Of a DNA stretch of 64,000 nucleotides, positions 35,279 to 43,825 are shown piece by piece. Every line of letters begins with the position of its first letter. Position 1 is the first letter of the stretch. Location: positions 9,158-73,157 of the forward strand of contig NZ_FOYO01000003.1 of assembly GCF_900111945.1 (NCBI RefSeq), written 5' to 3'. Source of the stretch: Litoreibacter janthinus (GTDB taxonomy: Bacteria > Pseudomonadota > Alphaproteobacteria > Rhodobacterales > Rhodobacteraceae). The position numbers and the translations under genes are program-made. A model generated the notes under the pieces. That model searched no databases, was not told where the DNA came from, and saw only the letters and a program-made list of their open reading frames with translations.

Positions 35279-35629
35279 ATGAAAATTTTGCGTCTTATTC
35301 AGATCACGGGGCTAATTCTGTGTCTCGTTCCAATGTTCGTTCTGGGGCATCAGTACTACTCCCACATGACCGCCCCGCAGGGCCAAACCGCGCGCTTCGT
35401 ATCCGTTGACGGAAAGGTGCGCAATCCGGCTCAAGGCGCGCCGACTTTCATCGAAAGCGCCAAGATCATGATCAACGGGATGCTGGGCAAAGAGGAAGAG
35501 CCAAAATCAGATCTGTCCGCGCTGCACACCCGCACCCGTCTGTCTCAAATTTCCTATGACGAGCGCTCCATGCGCGAGATGTCATTCTGGATGGACTTCA
35601 CGTCGAAACTTGGGTTCTCCGGCCCGTGA
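35279..35629 (+). CDS. small membrane-anchored protein B with L..L..R.RL motif
   Basis: A 116-aa protein with an N-terminal hydrophobic helix (ILRLIQITGLILCLVPMFVL) and a periplasmic-looking remainder. The segment SDLSALHTRTRLSQ matches the ends of proteins A and C in spacing: Leu, three residues on Leu, then Arg-x-Arg and a hydrophobic residue. No known family was recognised. The ATG at 35279 starts directly before the helix; the frame is open to 35231 but that start would place polar residues first. The stop overlaps the start of protein C. Confidence 0.6.
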   Translation: MKILRLIQITGLILCLVPMFVLGHQYYSHMTAPQGQTARFVSVDGKVRNPAQGAPTFIESAKIMINGMLGKEEEPKSDLSALHTRTRLSQISYDERSMREMSFWMDFTSKLGFSGP

Positions 35630-35973
35630 AACGCCTCGCACGTATCCTGCGCATCATCCCGTTAGCGTTTTTCTGCGCCATGTTCGCCAGTGCCGCCTTG
35701 CGGGTGCAGGCCGAACGGTCGGAGGACGCTGGCAAGCCGTCTCTGCCCACCCGCATCGGGGAAAGCCGGGTTGAGGAAAGCTTCATGCAGGCTACGTTCA
35801 CCGAAATGGGTGAGATGTGGATGGAAGTCGCGTCATTGATGCTGCCGGGTCTTGCGCCCGCGGACTATTCCCAAAAGGACTACAATTCGAACAGTCTGGA
35901 CGCCTTGAAAAACCGCACGCGATTTCGGGCAACGGATCCGACGCTAAGCGGCAGGCCGGCACTGAACTTCTAA
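35626..35973 (+). CDS. small exported or anchored protein C with L..L..RTRF motif
   Basis: A 115-aa protein beginning with GTG inside the stop region of protein B (GTGA overlap), so translation is coupled. It has a basic start, a hydrophobic core (IIPLAFFCAMFASAALRV) that may be a signal peptide, and the motif NSLDALKNRTRF near residues 90-101. This matches protein B (DLSALHTRTRL) and protein A (SLQRLDQRNRF). It converges with rbsK, sharing 4 bp. Function is unknown. Confidence 0.6.
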   Translation: MKRLARILRIIPLAFFCAMFASAALRVQAERSEDAGKPSLPTRIGESRVEESFMQATFTEMGEMWMEVASLMLPGLAPADYSQKDYNSNSLDALKNRTRFRATDPTLSGRPALNF

Positions 35974-36872
35974 AGCAGCGCGCCCACCTCGGCTCGTGTC
36001 GGCATCGATGACGCCGCACCGGGGCGCGTCACGGAAATGCCCGCTACCACACATCCGAACTGTGCGGCCTCTCGCGCAGATTTTCCCTCAGCCAATGCCG
36101 CTGCGAAGCCGCCATTGAACGCGTCCCCTGCCCCCGTGGTTTCCACGACCTTGCCTGCATTGATTGCAGGGATCATGCCGTGCCCGTCCAGATAGACCCC
36201 TTGCGCCCCCATGGTGATGATCGGAACGCCAACACCCATGTCCTTCAGTGCGGCACAGGCGGTCTTTGCGCTTTCGGCATCAGTTACCGCCACGCCTGCG
36301 ATCGCTTCGGTCTCCGTTTCGTTCGGGGTGATGTAGTCACAAAGGGCCAACATCTCGCGCGACAGCTCCGCCGCGGGCGCAGGGTTGAGCAAAGTCGTGA
36401 CGCCCGCGGCCCGGGCGACGCGCAGGCCTTCCATCGCGGCGTCCATCGGTTGTTCAAGCTGGGTCATGAAGACCGCAGCGCTTTCAATGTCGGCGCGCGC
36501 GCGCTCGATATCTTGGGGCCCAACCAATCCTGCCGCGCCGGGCGAGACAATGATTGCATTGTCGCCCGAAGCCTCATCCACATAGATAAACGCCGCACCC
36601 GTATAGCTGTCAGCAATTTCGCGGATCACTGGCGTGACACCGGCCTTGGTCCACATGTCCCGCGCCATCTGCGCGAACGCATCCGCGCCAAGCGCCGAGA
36701 TAAATGCGACCTCCGCCCCCATTTTTGCAGCCGCCACCGCCTGATTAGAGCCTTTCCCACCCGGACCAAGCGCGAAGGAATTGCCCAAAATAGTCTCGCC
36801 CATCACGGGCATCCGATCGGCCCGAAACGCCGCATCTGCTACGAAAATTCCCAAGACGGCTACCTTGCCCAT
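35970..36872 (-). CDS. rbsK: ribokinase (PfkB family)
   Basis: A 300-aa sugar kinase with the PfkB signatures GPGGKGSNQAVAAAKMGAEV near residue 37 and VVETTGAGDAFNGGFAAAL near residue 240, the second holding the catalytic Asp. NPAPAAELSREML and YITPNETETEAIAG are ribokinase-like. It phosphorylates ribose at O5 or a related sugar. No ribose transporter or nucleoside hydrolase is adjacent. It is divergent from choX across 87 bp. Confidence 0.9.
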   Translation of the reverse strand: MGKVAVLGIFVADAAFRADRMPVMGETILGNSFALGPGGKGSNQAVAAAKMGAEVAFISALGADAFAQMARDMWTKAGVTPVIREIADSYTGAAFIYVDEASGDNAIIVSPGAAGLVGPQDIERARADIESAAVFMTQLEQPMDAAMEGLRVARAAGVTTLLNPAPAAELSREMLALCDYITPNETETEAIAGVAVTDAESAKTACAALKDMGVGVPIITMGAQGVYLDGHGMIPAINAGKVVETTGAGDAFNGGFAAALAEGKSAREAAQFGCVVAGISVTRPGAASSMPTRAEVGALL

Positions 36873-36959
36873 GTCGACCTCCCGCCAGTTCCGGCTTTAC
36901 ACTTGCGGCAGGGGGTATACCTTGCGCGCAAAGCAAAACATGAACCGGGAGACTGCCAA

Positions 36960-37886
36960 ATGTCCATCAAAACCACCCTCTCCGCACTGGCCATCGCCGC
37001 CATTGCCGGACCCGCCTTTGCCAATTGTGACGAGATCGTCTTCTCCGACGTAGGCTGGACCGACATCACCGCCACAACCGCCGCCACGACCGTGCTGATG
37101 GGCGCGCTTGGCTATGACACCGACATCAAACTGCTGTCCGTTCCAGTGACCTACACCTCCATGGCAGAAGGCGACATCGATGTGTTTTTGGGCAACTGGA
37201 TGCCCACAATGGAAGGCGACATCGCACCTTATCGCGAGGCAGGCACCGTTGAGACCCTGCGCGAAAACCTCGAAGGCGCAAAGTACACCCTCGCGGTGAA
37301 CTCCGTCGCAAAGGAAATGGGCATTGCCAGTTTCGCAGACATCGCAGGCAAGGCCGAAGCGCTGGAAGGCAAAATCTACGGCATCGAGCCCGGCAATGAC
37401 GGCAACCGCCTGATCCAGTCGATGATCGACGCCGATGCATTCGGTCTCAAAGAGTTCGAGGTCGTTGAATCCTCCGAACAAGGCATGCTGGCCCAAGTCG
37501 AACGCGCCACCAAAAAGGGCGAGCCTGTGATCTTCCTCGGCTGGGAACCCCATCCGATGAACGCCAATTTCGACATGGGCTACCTAACAGGTGGTGACGA
37601 CTTTTTCGGCCCCGATCTGGGCGGCGCGACAGTCTACACGAATACTCGTAAGGGTCTGGCCGAAGAATGCCCGAATGTCGGCGCTCTGCTCGGCAATCTG
37701 AAATTCACGCTGGCCATGGAAAACGAAATCATGGGCGCAATCCTGAATGACGGCACCGACCCGGACGATGCCGCAACCGCGTGGATGAAGGCGAACCCAG
37801 ACACCGTCATGGGCTGGCTCGACGGCGTGACCACCAAAGACGGTGGCGACGCTGCCGCTGCGGCCAAGGCAGCACTGGGTCTCTAA
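36960..37886 (+). CDS. choX: ChoX-like choline/betaine ABC transporter binding protein
   Basis: A 308-aa periplasmic binding protein with signal peptide (TLSALAIAAIAGPAFA, cleavage before NCDEIVF). The mature part has VSVPVTYTSMAEGDIDVFLG-like phrasing (LLSVPVTYTSMAEGDIDVFL), then GNWMPTMEGDIAPY and VIFLGWEPHPMNANFDMGYL. These are typical of ChoX, where Trp and Tyr side chains cage the quaternary amine. The start at 36960 opens the signal peptide; the longer frame from 36180 is antisense to rbsK and was rejected. A clear terminator follows. The permease and ATPase genes are about 2 kb downstream. Confidence 0.92.
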   Translation: MSIKTTLSALAIAAIAGPAFANCDEIVFSDVGWTDITATTAATTVLMGALGYDTDIKLLSVPVTYTSMAEGDIDVFLGNWMPTMEGDIAPYREAGTVETLRENLEGAKYTLAVNSVAKEMGIASFADIAGKAEALEGKIYGIEPGNDGNRLIQSMIDADAFGLKEFEVVESSEQGMLAQVERATKKGEPVIFLGWEPHPMNANFDMGYLTGGDDFFGPDLGGATVYTNTRKGLAEECPNVGALLGNLKFTLAMENEIMGAILNDGTDPDDAATAWMKANPDTVMGWLDGVTTKDGGDAAAAAKAALGL

Positions 37887-37907
37887 GCCCTGCTAGACGA
37901 CATATTT

Positions 37908-37938
37908 AGGCCCGGCGCTTGGCGTTCGGGCCTTTTTT
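37908..37938 (+). terminator. rho-independent terminator after choX
   Basis: AGGCCCG (37908-37914) pairs with CGGGCCT (37927-37933), and the following bases are a run of T. This is a textbook terminator and should separate choX from the genes downstream. Confidence 0.88.
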
Positions 37939-37959
37939 ATCAAAGACAGGCGCACAAGA

Positions 37960-38592
37960 ATGGAACCGGATTTCTGGCACAAGCGATGGGAGTCCGGACA
38001 GATCGGGTTCCACCAATCCAAGCCGAACGCGTTTCTTGTGGATCATATCCAGACCCTGAATCTGCCCAAAGGCGCGCGCATTTTCCTTCCATTATGCGGC
38101 AAGACCCATGACATCGCGTGGCTGCTAGCCGAAGGCTATCAAGTCGTCGGCGCGGAACTCAGCGCCATCGCCATTGACCAGTTGTTCGACGCACTGGGCG
38201 TGACTCCTGATACGACCAAACTTGGCCCGCTCACTCGCCAAAGCGCCGACAGCATTGATATTTTCGTAGGCGACATATTCGAGCTGGACCAAAGCACGCT
38301 TGGCCCCGTCGATGCCATCTATGATCGCGCCGCCCTCGTGGCCCTGCCTGCCGACATGCGCATCGGATACGCCAACCATTTGGCGGCGATCACAAACGCC
38401 GCGACGCAGTTGCTGGTGACCTTTGAGTATGACCAATCCTTCATTAGCGGCCCGCCTTTCGCGATCTGGGAAGATGAGCTCCGCCGCCTCTATGATGCGC
38501 ATTTCGCTCTAGAGTGCCTCGCGAGGGGCGAGGTCAGCGGCGGCATGAAAGGCCACCCCGCGACCGAAGCAATCTGGCATCTCACCGCCTAA
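37960..38592 (+). CDS. TPMT-family S-adenosylmethionine methyltransferase
   Basis: A 210-aa protein with the start WHKRWESGQIGFHQSKPNAF and FLPLCGKTHDIAWLLAEGYQ, diagnostic of bacterial thiopurine-methyltransferase-like enzymes, and VVGAELSAIAIDQLF and DAIYDRAALVALP further on. It transfers a methyl group to sulfur, selenium or tellurium compounds; the natural substrate is not known. It lies between the choX terminator and the MFS gene, 43 bp upstream of the latter. Confidence 0.92.
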   Translation: MEPDFWHKRWESGQIGFHQSKPNAFLVDHIQTLNLPKGARIFLPLCGKTHDIAWLLAEGYQVVGAELSAIAIDQLFDALGVTPDTTKLGPLTRQSADSIDIFVGDIFELDQSTLGPVDAIYDRAALVALPADMRIGYANHLAAITNAATQLLVTFEYDQSFISGPPFAIWEDELRRLYDAHFALECLARGEVSGGMKGHPATEAIWHLTA

Positions 38593-38635
38593 GCAAATGT
38601 CTTCCCGCCGCGATGGAACCGTCTAAGGTGGTTGG

Positions 38636-39826
38636 ATGATCCAGAACCTTGCCCTCTACCCTTGGTTGAAGCTGTGCCAGAACCTCGCGTTCTGGCAGGC
38701 CACGTGGTTTCTCTATTTCCAGCAAGAGCTTTCCGCCGCGCAAGCGATCCTGCTCTATGTCGTCTACGACGTCGCAACCACTGTGATGGAGGTGCCGTCG
38801 GGCTACATGTCCGACCGCTTGGGCCGCCGCCTGACGCTGATCTGCGCCGCGATCGCATCACTGGGCGGGGCATTGTTGCTAACCACGGGTAGCAGTTTCG
38901 CAATCTTCGCGGGTGGGCAAATTCTGCTCGGCACCGCGTCCGCATTTGCCTCCGGCACCGACACCTCCTTGCTCTATGAAAGCCTGAGCGCCGAAGGCCG
39001 CGCCGATGAGGTCGAAACGCACGAATTGCGCGCGTGGCGGTTTGGCTTCACCGCACTTGCCTTGTCAGCCGTCACAGGCGGCGCGATGGCGTTGTATTCA
39101 GGCGCCCTGCCCTTCGCCGCGGGTGCCTTGGCAGCGTTGGTCCTGCTTTTCGTCACGCTGCAAATGAAAGAACCGCCACACAAAGGCCTCTCCGCCGACC
39201 GGCTTGACGATTTGCGAGCGCTGCGCGGCAACTTCACTCACCCGACGCTCCTTTGGATTTTTGCCCTTAGCCTGCTGATGTATGTGTTCAGCCACATCCC
39301 CTTCGTCTTTGGTCAGCCCTTCATTGCGGAGGCGATGTCAAACTCGGGCTTGCGGTCCGAAGCCCCGCTCGTCTCTGGCATGGTGTCGGCCACGATGATG
39401 GTGGTGTCTGTTCTGGTCTCGCTGATCGCGCTACGCATCCGCAAACGCATCGGGCTGGCTGCAATCCTGCTCGTGGCATTTTCCATGCAGATCGTGTTGG
39501 TCAGCGCGCTGGCGCTATCAGGCAGTGCCCTTGTGATCGCGCTATTGTTCTTTCGCATGGTCCCCAATTCGCTGTCGCAGCCGTTCATCCAGGCGCGCGT
39601 CCAGCCCTTGCTCGATGACGGCACCCGCGCCACCTATCTTTCTCTGAAAAGCCTGACCGGGCGGTTGGTCTTCGCTGCAACGCTGCTGCTGGCCTCGGGG
39701 TCTGCCAGCACCAACGCCAATTTGTCCTTTGGGCAGATCCACACTATCGCAGGTTGGTATGCATTGGCGGGCGTCATCGCGGTGGTTGCCCTTGCTCTGA
39801 CCGCCAAAGGCGCAAAACTGGAATAA
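38636..39826 (+). CDS. MFS transporter
   Basis: A 396-aa membrane protein with about 12 hydrophobic helices. The MFS motif between helices 2 and 3 is present (EVPSGYMSDRLGRRLTL). Other helices include GGAMALYSGALPFAAGALAA and IGLAAILLVAFSMQIVLVSA. Members of this type export drugs or metabolites; the substrate is unknown. It follows the TPMT gene closely, and the choW gene starts 60 bp after its stop. Confidence 0.88.
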   Translation: MIQNLALYPWLKLCQNLAFWQATWFLYFQQELSAAQAILLYVVYDVATTVMEVPSGYMSDRLGRRLTLICAAIASLGGALLLTTGSSFAIFAGGQILLGTASAFASGTDTSLLYESLSAEGRADEVETHELRAWRFGFTALALSAVTGGAMALYSGALPFAAGALAALVLLFVTLQMKEPPHKGLSADRLDDLRALRGNFTHPTLLWIFALSLLMYVFSHIPFVFGQPFIAEAMSNSGLRSEAPLVSGMVSATMMVVSVLVSLIALRIRKRIGLAAILLVAFSMQIVLVSALALSGSALVIALLFFRMVPNSLSQPFIQARVQPLLDDGTRATYLSLKSLTGRLVFAATLLLASGSASTNANLSFGQIHTIAGWYALAGVIAVVALALTAKGAKLE

Positions 39827-39886
39827 ACTGGCTTTCGGTTATCGCCAATTGACGCCATGATCGCCGCAACAAACCGGAAAGACCTT

Positions 39887-40720
39887 ATGGACTGGCTCAC
39901 AGACACGAAAATTCCCGTCGGCAAAACCGCCAAAGCCGTTTTCGAATGGTTGAAAGACGTGGGCGAACCGTTTTTTGACGGTCTATCCGTTGTCATGGAG
40001 ACGCTGATCGACGCCATCCTCTGGGTGCTTCAAACACCGCATCCGCTGGTCACCATCGCCGCCTTCGTGCTGCTGACATGGCTGCTGCAACGGTCGTGGA
40101 AAACCTGTGTTTTCGTCGCCCTCGGGTTCTTGTTCATCCTCAATCAGGACTATTGGGAAGAAACCACAGAAAGCCTGACGCTTGTCCTGTCGGCCTGCGT
40201 TGTCTGCATGGCCATTGGTGTCCCCATCGGCATCGCCGCCGCGCATCGGCCGCGCCTGTTTGCCGCCATGCGCCCCGTGTTGGACCTCATGCAAACGCTA
40301 CCAACATTCGTCTACCTGATCCCCGCGATCGTGTTCTTCGGCATAGGCATGGTGCCGGGCCTGATCGCCACGGTGATCTTTGTCCTCCCCGCCCCCATCC
40401 GGCTCACCCATCTGGGTGTGTCCTCCACCCCGAAACCATTGCTGGAAGCCGCTCAAGCCTTCGGCGCAACCCCAACCCAGACCCTGTGGAAGGTGGAATT
40501 GCCCTATGCCCTGCCCCAGATCATGGCGGGCCTGAACCAGACCATTATGCTGTCGCTGTCGATGGTCGTGATCGCGGCCCTCGTGGGGGCAGACGGCCTT
40601 GGCGTGCCAGTGGTGCGCGCGCTCAACCAGGTGAACCCCGCGCTCGGGTTTGAGGCCGGTTTTGTCATCGTTGTCGTGGCTATCATGCTCGACCGAATCC
40701 TGCGGGTGGACGGCAAATGA
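39887..40720 (+). CDS. choW: ChoW-like choline/betaine ABC transporter permease
   Basis: A 277-aa permease starting MDWLTDTKIPVGKTAKAVFE, with several membrane helices and the BPD transporter inner-membrane signature around EAAQAFGATPTQTLWKVELP. The helices AIGVPIGIAAAHRPRLFAAM and LSMVVIAALVGADGLGVPVV are typical of ProW/OpuAB/ChoW. An upstream ATG at 39857 is in frame, but the shorter start matches family length. The stop overlaps the gfa start by 4 bp. Confidence 0.92.
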   Translation: MDWLTDTKIPVGKTAKAVFEWLKDVGEPFFDGLSVVMETLIDAILWVLQTPHPLVTIAAFVLLTWLLQRSWKTCVFVALGFLFILNQDYWEETTESLTLVLSACVVCMAIGVPIGIAAAHRPRLFAAMRPVLDLMQTLPTFVYLIPAIVFFGIGMVPGLIATVIFVLPAPIRLTHLGVSSTPKPLLEAAQAFGATPTQTLWKVELPYALPQIMAGLNQTIMLSLSMVVIAALVGADGLGVPVVRALNQVNPALGFEAGFVIVVVAIMLDRILRVDGK

Positions 40721-41142
40721 GCCAGAGCCATGATGCGGCCTGCCATTGCGGTGCGGTGCAATTTCGCGTGGCGCTCAGCGACGGGTTATCCACCGCGCGT
40801 CGCTGCGATTGTTCCTTTTGCACCATGCGCGGGGCGGTTGCAGTGACTGCGCCCTTGGACGGGATCACATTCGCCTCTGGCGAAGATCAACTAACCCTGT
40901 ATCAATTCAACACGGGCGTGGCCAAACACTGGTTTTGTTCCACCTGTGGCATTTACACCCACCATCAGCGCCGCTCTAACCCGAACGAGCTTGGTGTCAA
41001 TCTGGCCTGCCTCAAAGGCCATTCCCCCTTCGATCTGGCCGAAGTCATCGTGAATGACGGGCAGATGCACCCGTCTGACGGCGGTGACGCGAACGGGATC
41101 GCCGGAATTTTGCGCTACACCAAATCCAAGGACGCCCCATGA
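40717..41142 (+). CDS. GFA-family zinc protein within the cho operon
   Basis: A 141-aa protein with three zinc-binding motifs: ACHCGAVQFRV, CDCSFCTMRGAV and WFCSTCGIYTHH. Overlaps of 4 bp at both ends (ATGA with choW, ATGA with choV) make it translationally coupled to the transporter. A role in handling formaldehyde released during choline or betaine breakdown is possible but only inferred. It is distinct from the GFA protein at 31169. Confidence 0.85.
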   Translation: MSQSHDAACHCGAVQFRVALSDGLSTARRCDCSFCTMRGAVAVTAPLDGITFASGEDQLTLYQFNTGVAKHWFCSTCGIYTHHQRRSNPNELGVNLACLKGHSPFDLAEVIVNDGQMHPSDGGDANGIAGILRYTKSKDAP

Positions 41143-42161
41143 CCGCAGCTGTCGAGTTCAAGAACGTATCCATCGTTTTTGGGGACAAACCTCAAACCGC
41201 CCTACCCCTTATGGACGAAGGCAAAAGCCGCGCCGAGGTGCAGGAGGAGACCCATCAGGTGCTGGGCGTGCATGATTGCTCCCTCACTGTGGCAGAGGGC
41301 GAAATACTCGTTCTCATGGGTCTGTCCGGCTCCGGCAAATCGACCCTGTTGCGCGCAGTAAACGGGCTGAACCCCGTGGTGCGTGGCCATGTAGAGGTCA
41401 ACGAACACGGAAGCATGATCGACATCACCAACGCCGACCCCAAGACGCTGCGCCGGATGCGGCTGGGCACTATCGCTATGGTGTTCCAGCAATTTGGCCT
41501 GCTGCCTTGGCGCTCTGTGCGCGAGAATGTCGGGCTGGGGTTGGAGCTTGGCGGTATGCCACTGTCAGAACGCAATGCAAAGGTCGAAGAACAACTCGCC
41601 CTTGTCGGCCTCGACGGTCAGGCTGACCGCAAGGTGGGTGACCTGTCCGGTGGGATGCAGCAGCGTGTGGGCCTCGCCCGCGCCTTCGTCACCGACGCCC
41701 CGATCCTGCTGATGGACGAGCCGTTCTCCGCCCTCGACCCGCTCATCCGCACCCGCCTTCAGGACGAGCTGCTAGAGCTGCAACAAAAGCTCAAACGCAC
41801 CATCATCTTCGTGTCCCACGACCTCGACGAGGCGTTCAAAATCGGCAACCGCATCGCCATTATGGAAGGCGGCCGCATTGTGCAATGTGGCACCCCGCAA
41901 GACATCTTCACCAACCCCGCAACCGGTTATGTGGCGGAGTTCGTGGCGCATATGAACCCGCTTGGGGTGCTGTGCGCCCGCGACATGGTGGAGCCTGTCG
42001 AAGGCACCCCGAAGGCCACCATCGACGCCGATACAGACGTGACCGCAATCATGGACCAGATGGCCGACACGCCCGTCCTTGGCGTCACCCGCGATGGGAA
42101 GCTGATCGGCCAAGTCACCCGTGACACGGTGCTCGCCAAGCTGGTCAACCCGCGCGGCTAG
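41139..42161 (+). CDS. choV: ChoV-like choline/betaine ABC transporter ATPase
   Basis: A 340-aa ATPase with Walker A GLSGSGKST, Q-loop FQQFGLLPW, ABC signature LSGGMQQRVGLARA, Walker B ILLMDEPFSALDP and H-loop FVSHDLDEA. The C-terminal part (about 275-340) resembles the remnant CBS region of ProV/OpuAA. It powers uptake of choline or glycine betaine with ChoX and ChoW. The stop is 2 bp before the DUF4123 gene. Confidence 0.95.
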   Translation: MTAAVEFKNVSIVFGDKPQTALPLMDEGKSRAEVQEETHQVLGVHDCSLTVAEGEILVLMGLSGSGKSTLLRAVNGLNPVVRGHVEVNEHGSMIDITNADPKTLRRMRLGTIAMVFQQFGLLPWRSVRENVGLGLELGGMPLSERNAKVEEQLALVGLDGQADRKVGDLSGGMQQRVGLARAFVTDAPILLMDEPFSALDPLIRTRLQDELLELQQKLKRTIIFVSHDLDEAFKIGNRIAIMEGGRIVQCGTPQDIFTNPATGYVAEFVAHMNPLGVLCARDMVEPVEGTPKATIDADTDVTAIMDQMADTPVLGVTRDGKLIGQVTRDTVLAKLVNPRG

Positions 42162-42163
42162 GG

Positions 42164-43768
42164 ATGGAAACCTTCATCGCCCAGTGCATCGTCCTTCCCG
42201 TTGGCAGTGACGCGCCCCACGCCGCCACTCTGGCTGGCAGGGCAATTGATAGCGATGCTTTGACATCTCGTGCCCGCGAAACGCTCGCCATCACTGGCCA
42301 CAGGCTGGTCTCCCTTGAAAACGTAACCCCCGCCCAAGATCATCTGCGTCGCCATGGCGAAACCGAGCTGGTCGCGGCACTTCTGGCTGCCGTCAGCGAC
42401 GCGGCACCTGTTCAGGTGTCGGGCTTCTACCCGACCAATACCGCCGCTGCCGCTCACAAATCGGACCCCGTGCTGCTGGTCGAAACGTACGCAATCACGC
42501 CTTTGGAGGTCGCCGACACCCGCCCCTTCTGGGACAGACCCTGGTGCCCGCCCGAACTGGCAAAGCTGCTGTTCGAGGGAACACCCAACACTTTCATGAT
42601 TGTCGATGCCGCCAAACGCGGCGAACTGCGAAAAGGCTTCGACATCGACGCGCTGGAAATGACCTGCGATACCGCCTGCCTCTATAGTGGTGCGGCTGCA
42701 TTTGAGCTGCGCGAGGTCGCGCCCTATCTGCTCGACCTGACACCGTTCGCTGCCCCCGACGCACGCATTCCCGCCCCGTTGCGCGACCTGTTCACAACGC
42801 AATGGAACGGCGGCTCAACCCTGTATTTGCGCACTGAGGCTGACTTCGAAACTTTGCACAAACATCTGCGCCGTTTCCTGCGGATCAGGTCCTCCGACGA
42901 CGCAGAGCATTGGACCGTTTTCCGCTTCTGGGATCCGGCCGTCGCACGGGTCTATTTCCCGGGCATCGCCTCCCGCCCCGAGCGGGTTGATCGCATCTTC
43001 CGCGTCGCGGCGGATGTGCCGTTGGAGATGGTCACGGGTGAAGGCGCGCAGGCGCTCCGCTTGGTTCCACGCGATCCAACTGGCCCCGCAGCGGAAGCCA
43101 AACCCATCGTGTTCGACGCGCAAGATCATGCGTTGATGCAAAGCGTCGCCGACACCACGTTCCGCGCCGAAACTGCCGATTGGCTGCGCACCGGCTACCC
43201 CGACCGCTTTGCGGCGTTTGATGCGGCTCAGATGGACGGGGCGGTCGCCCATATCATGGCCGAAGGCAGGCGTGTCGGCTGCGTCTCCAAAGATGATTTT
43301 GCCTATCTCGCCCACATGATGATCACACTGGGCGGCTGGTTTCATATCACGGGCTACCCCACGACCCTTGTCGAAATTCTGCATGACCAGACGGGGGATC
43401 TGCACTCGCGCCTGTCGCGTGCCTTCCTGCCTGCTTGGCAGGCAAGCCCGCAAGCCGCTGTGATGGCCGTATGGCAGGAACTCCGCGCGCATCTTTCAGC
43501 CCTACCCGTCGAGGCTCAGGTGACGCCGCAAGAGTTCGGCGCTGTCACCGCCCGCTTCCTGCAACCCCATGCAAATTCAGTCAACGCGGCGTTGGCGGCG
43601 ACCAAACAAGACCTGGCTGGGCTTGATCTGCCCCTACCCGCCCAAGGGCGCCTGTTGTTGCTGACTTTGATCTATGGCCACCGCTTCTACGTCGACCCGT
43701 TACGCGGGTGGGCGGGGCAGCCTACAGCGCAAACGATTGATACTGTTTGGCAGGCCACTCTCGAATAG
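42164..43768 (+). CDS. DUF4123 T6SS effector adaptor 1
   Basis: A 534-aa protein with a DUF4123 domain in its middle (about 140-285): PNTFMIVDAAKRG, CLYSGAAAFELREVAPYLLD and TLYLRTEADFETLHKHLRRF, then DAEHWTVFRFWDPAVARVYF. DUF4123 proteins (Tap/TEC) load the effector encoded just downstream onto VgrG. The N-terminal 140 residues and the C-terminal 230 residues are not part of the core; the latter looks helical. The start follows the choV stop by 2 bp. The zinc metalloprotease gene downstream is the expected cargo. Confidence 0.83.
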   Translation: METFIAQCIVLPVGSDAPHAATLAGRAIDSDALTSRARETLAITGHRLVSLENVTPAQDHLRRHGETELVAALLAAVSDAAPVQVSGFYPTNTAAAAHKSDPVLLVETYAITPLEVADTRPFWDRPWCPPELAKLLFEGTPNTFMIVDAAKRGELRKGFDIDALEMTCDTACLYSGAAAFELREVAPYLLDLTPFAAPDARIPAPLRDLFTTQWNGGSTLYLRTEADFETLHKHLRRFLRIRSSDDAEHWTVFRFWDPAVARVYFPGIASRPERVDRIFRVAADVPLEMVTGEGAQALRLVPRDPTGPAAEAKPIVFDAQDHALMQSVADTTFRAETADWLRTGYPDRFAAFDAAQMDGAVAHIMAEGRRVGCVSKDDFAYLAHMMITLGGWFHITGYPTTLVEILHDQTGDLHSRLSRAFLPAWQASPQAAVMAVWQELRAHLSALPVEAQVTPQEFGAVTARFLQPHANSVNAALAATKQDLAGLDLPLPAQGRLLLLTLIYGHRFYVDPLRGWAGQPTAQTIDTVWQATLE

Positions 43769-43825
43769 GCCTTCTCAACTGCGTCCTATTCGGGCAGTCT
43801 CTAGGCAGTTTTTAAGAGAGTGATT

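Noticed and set aside
36180..36959. N-terminal extension of choX
   Set aside because: The extension is antisense to rbsK, and the ATG at 36960 begins a proper signal peptide.
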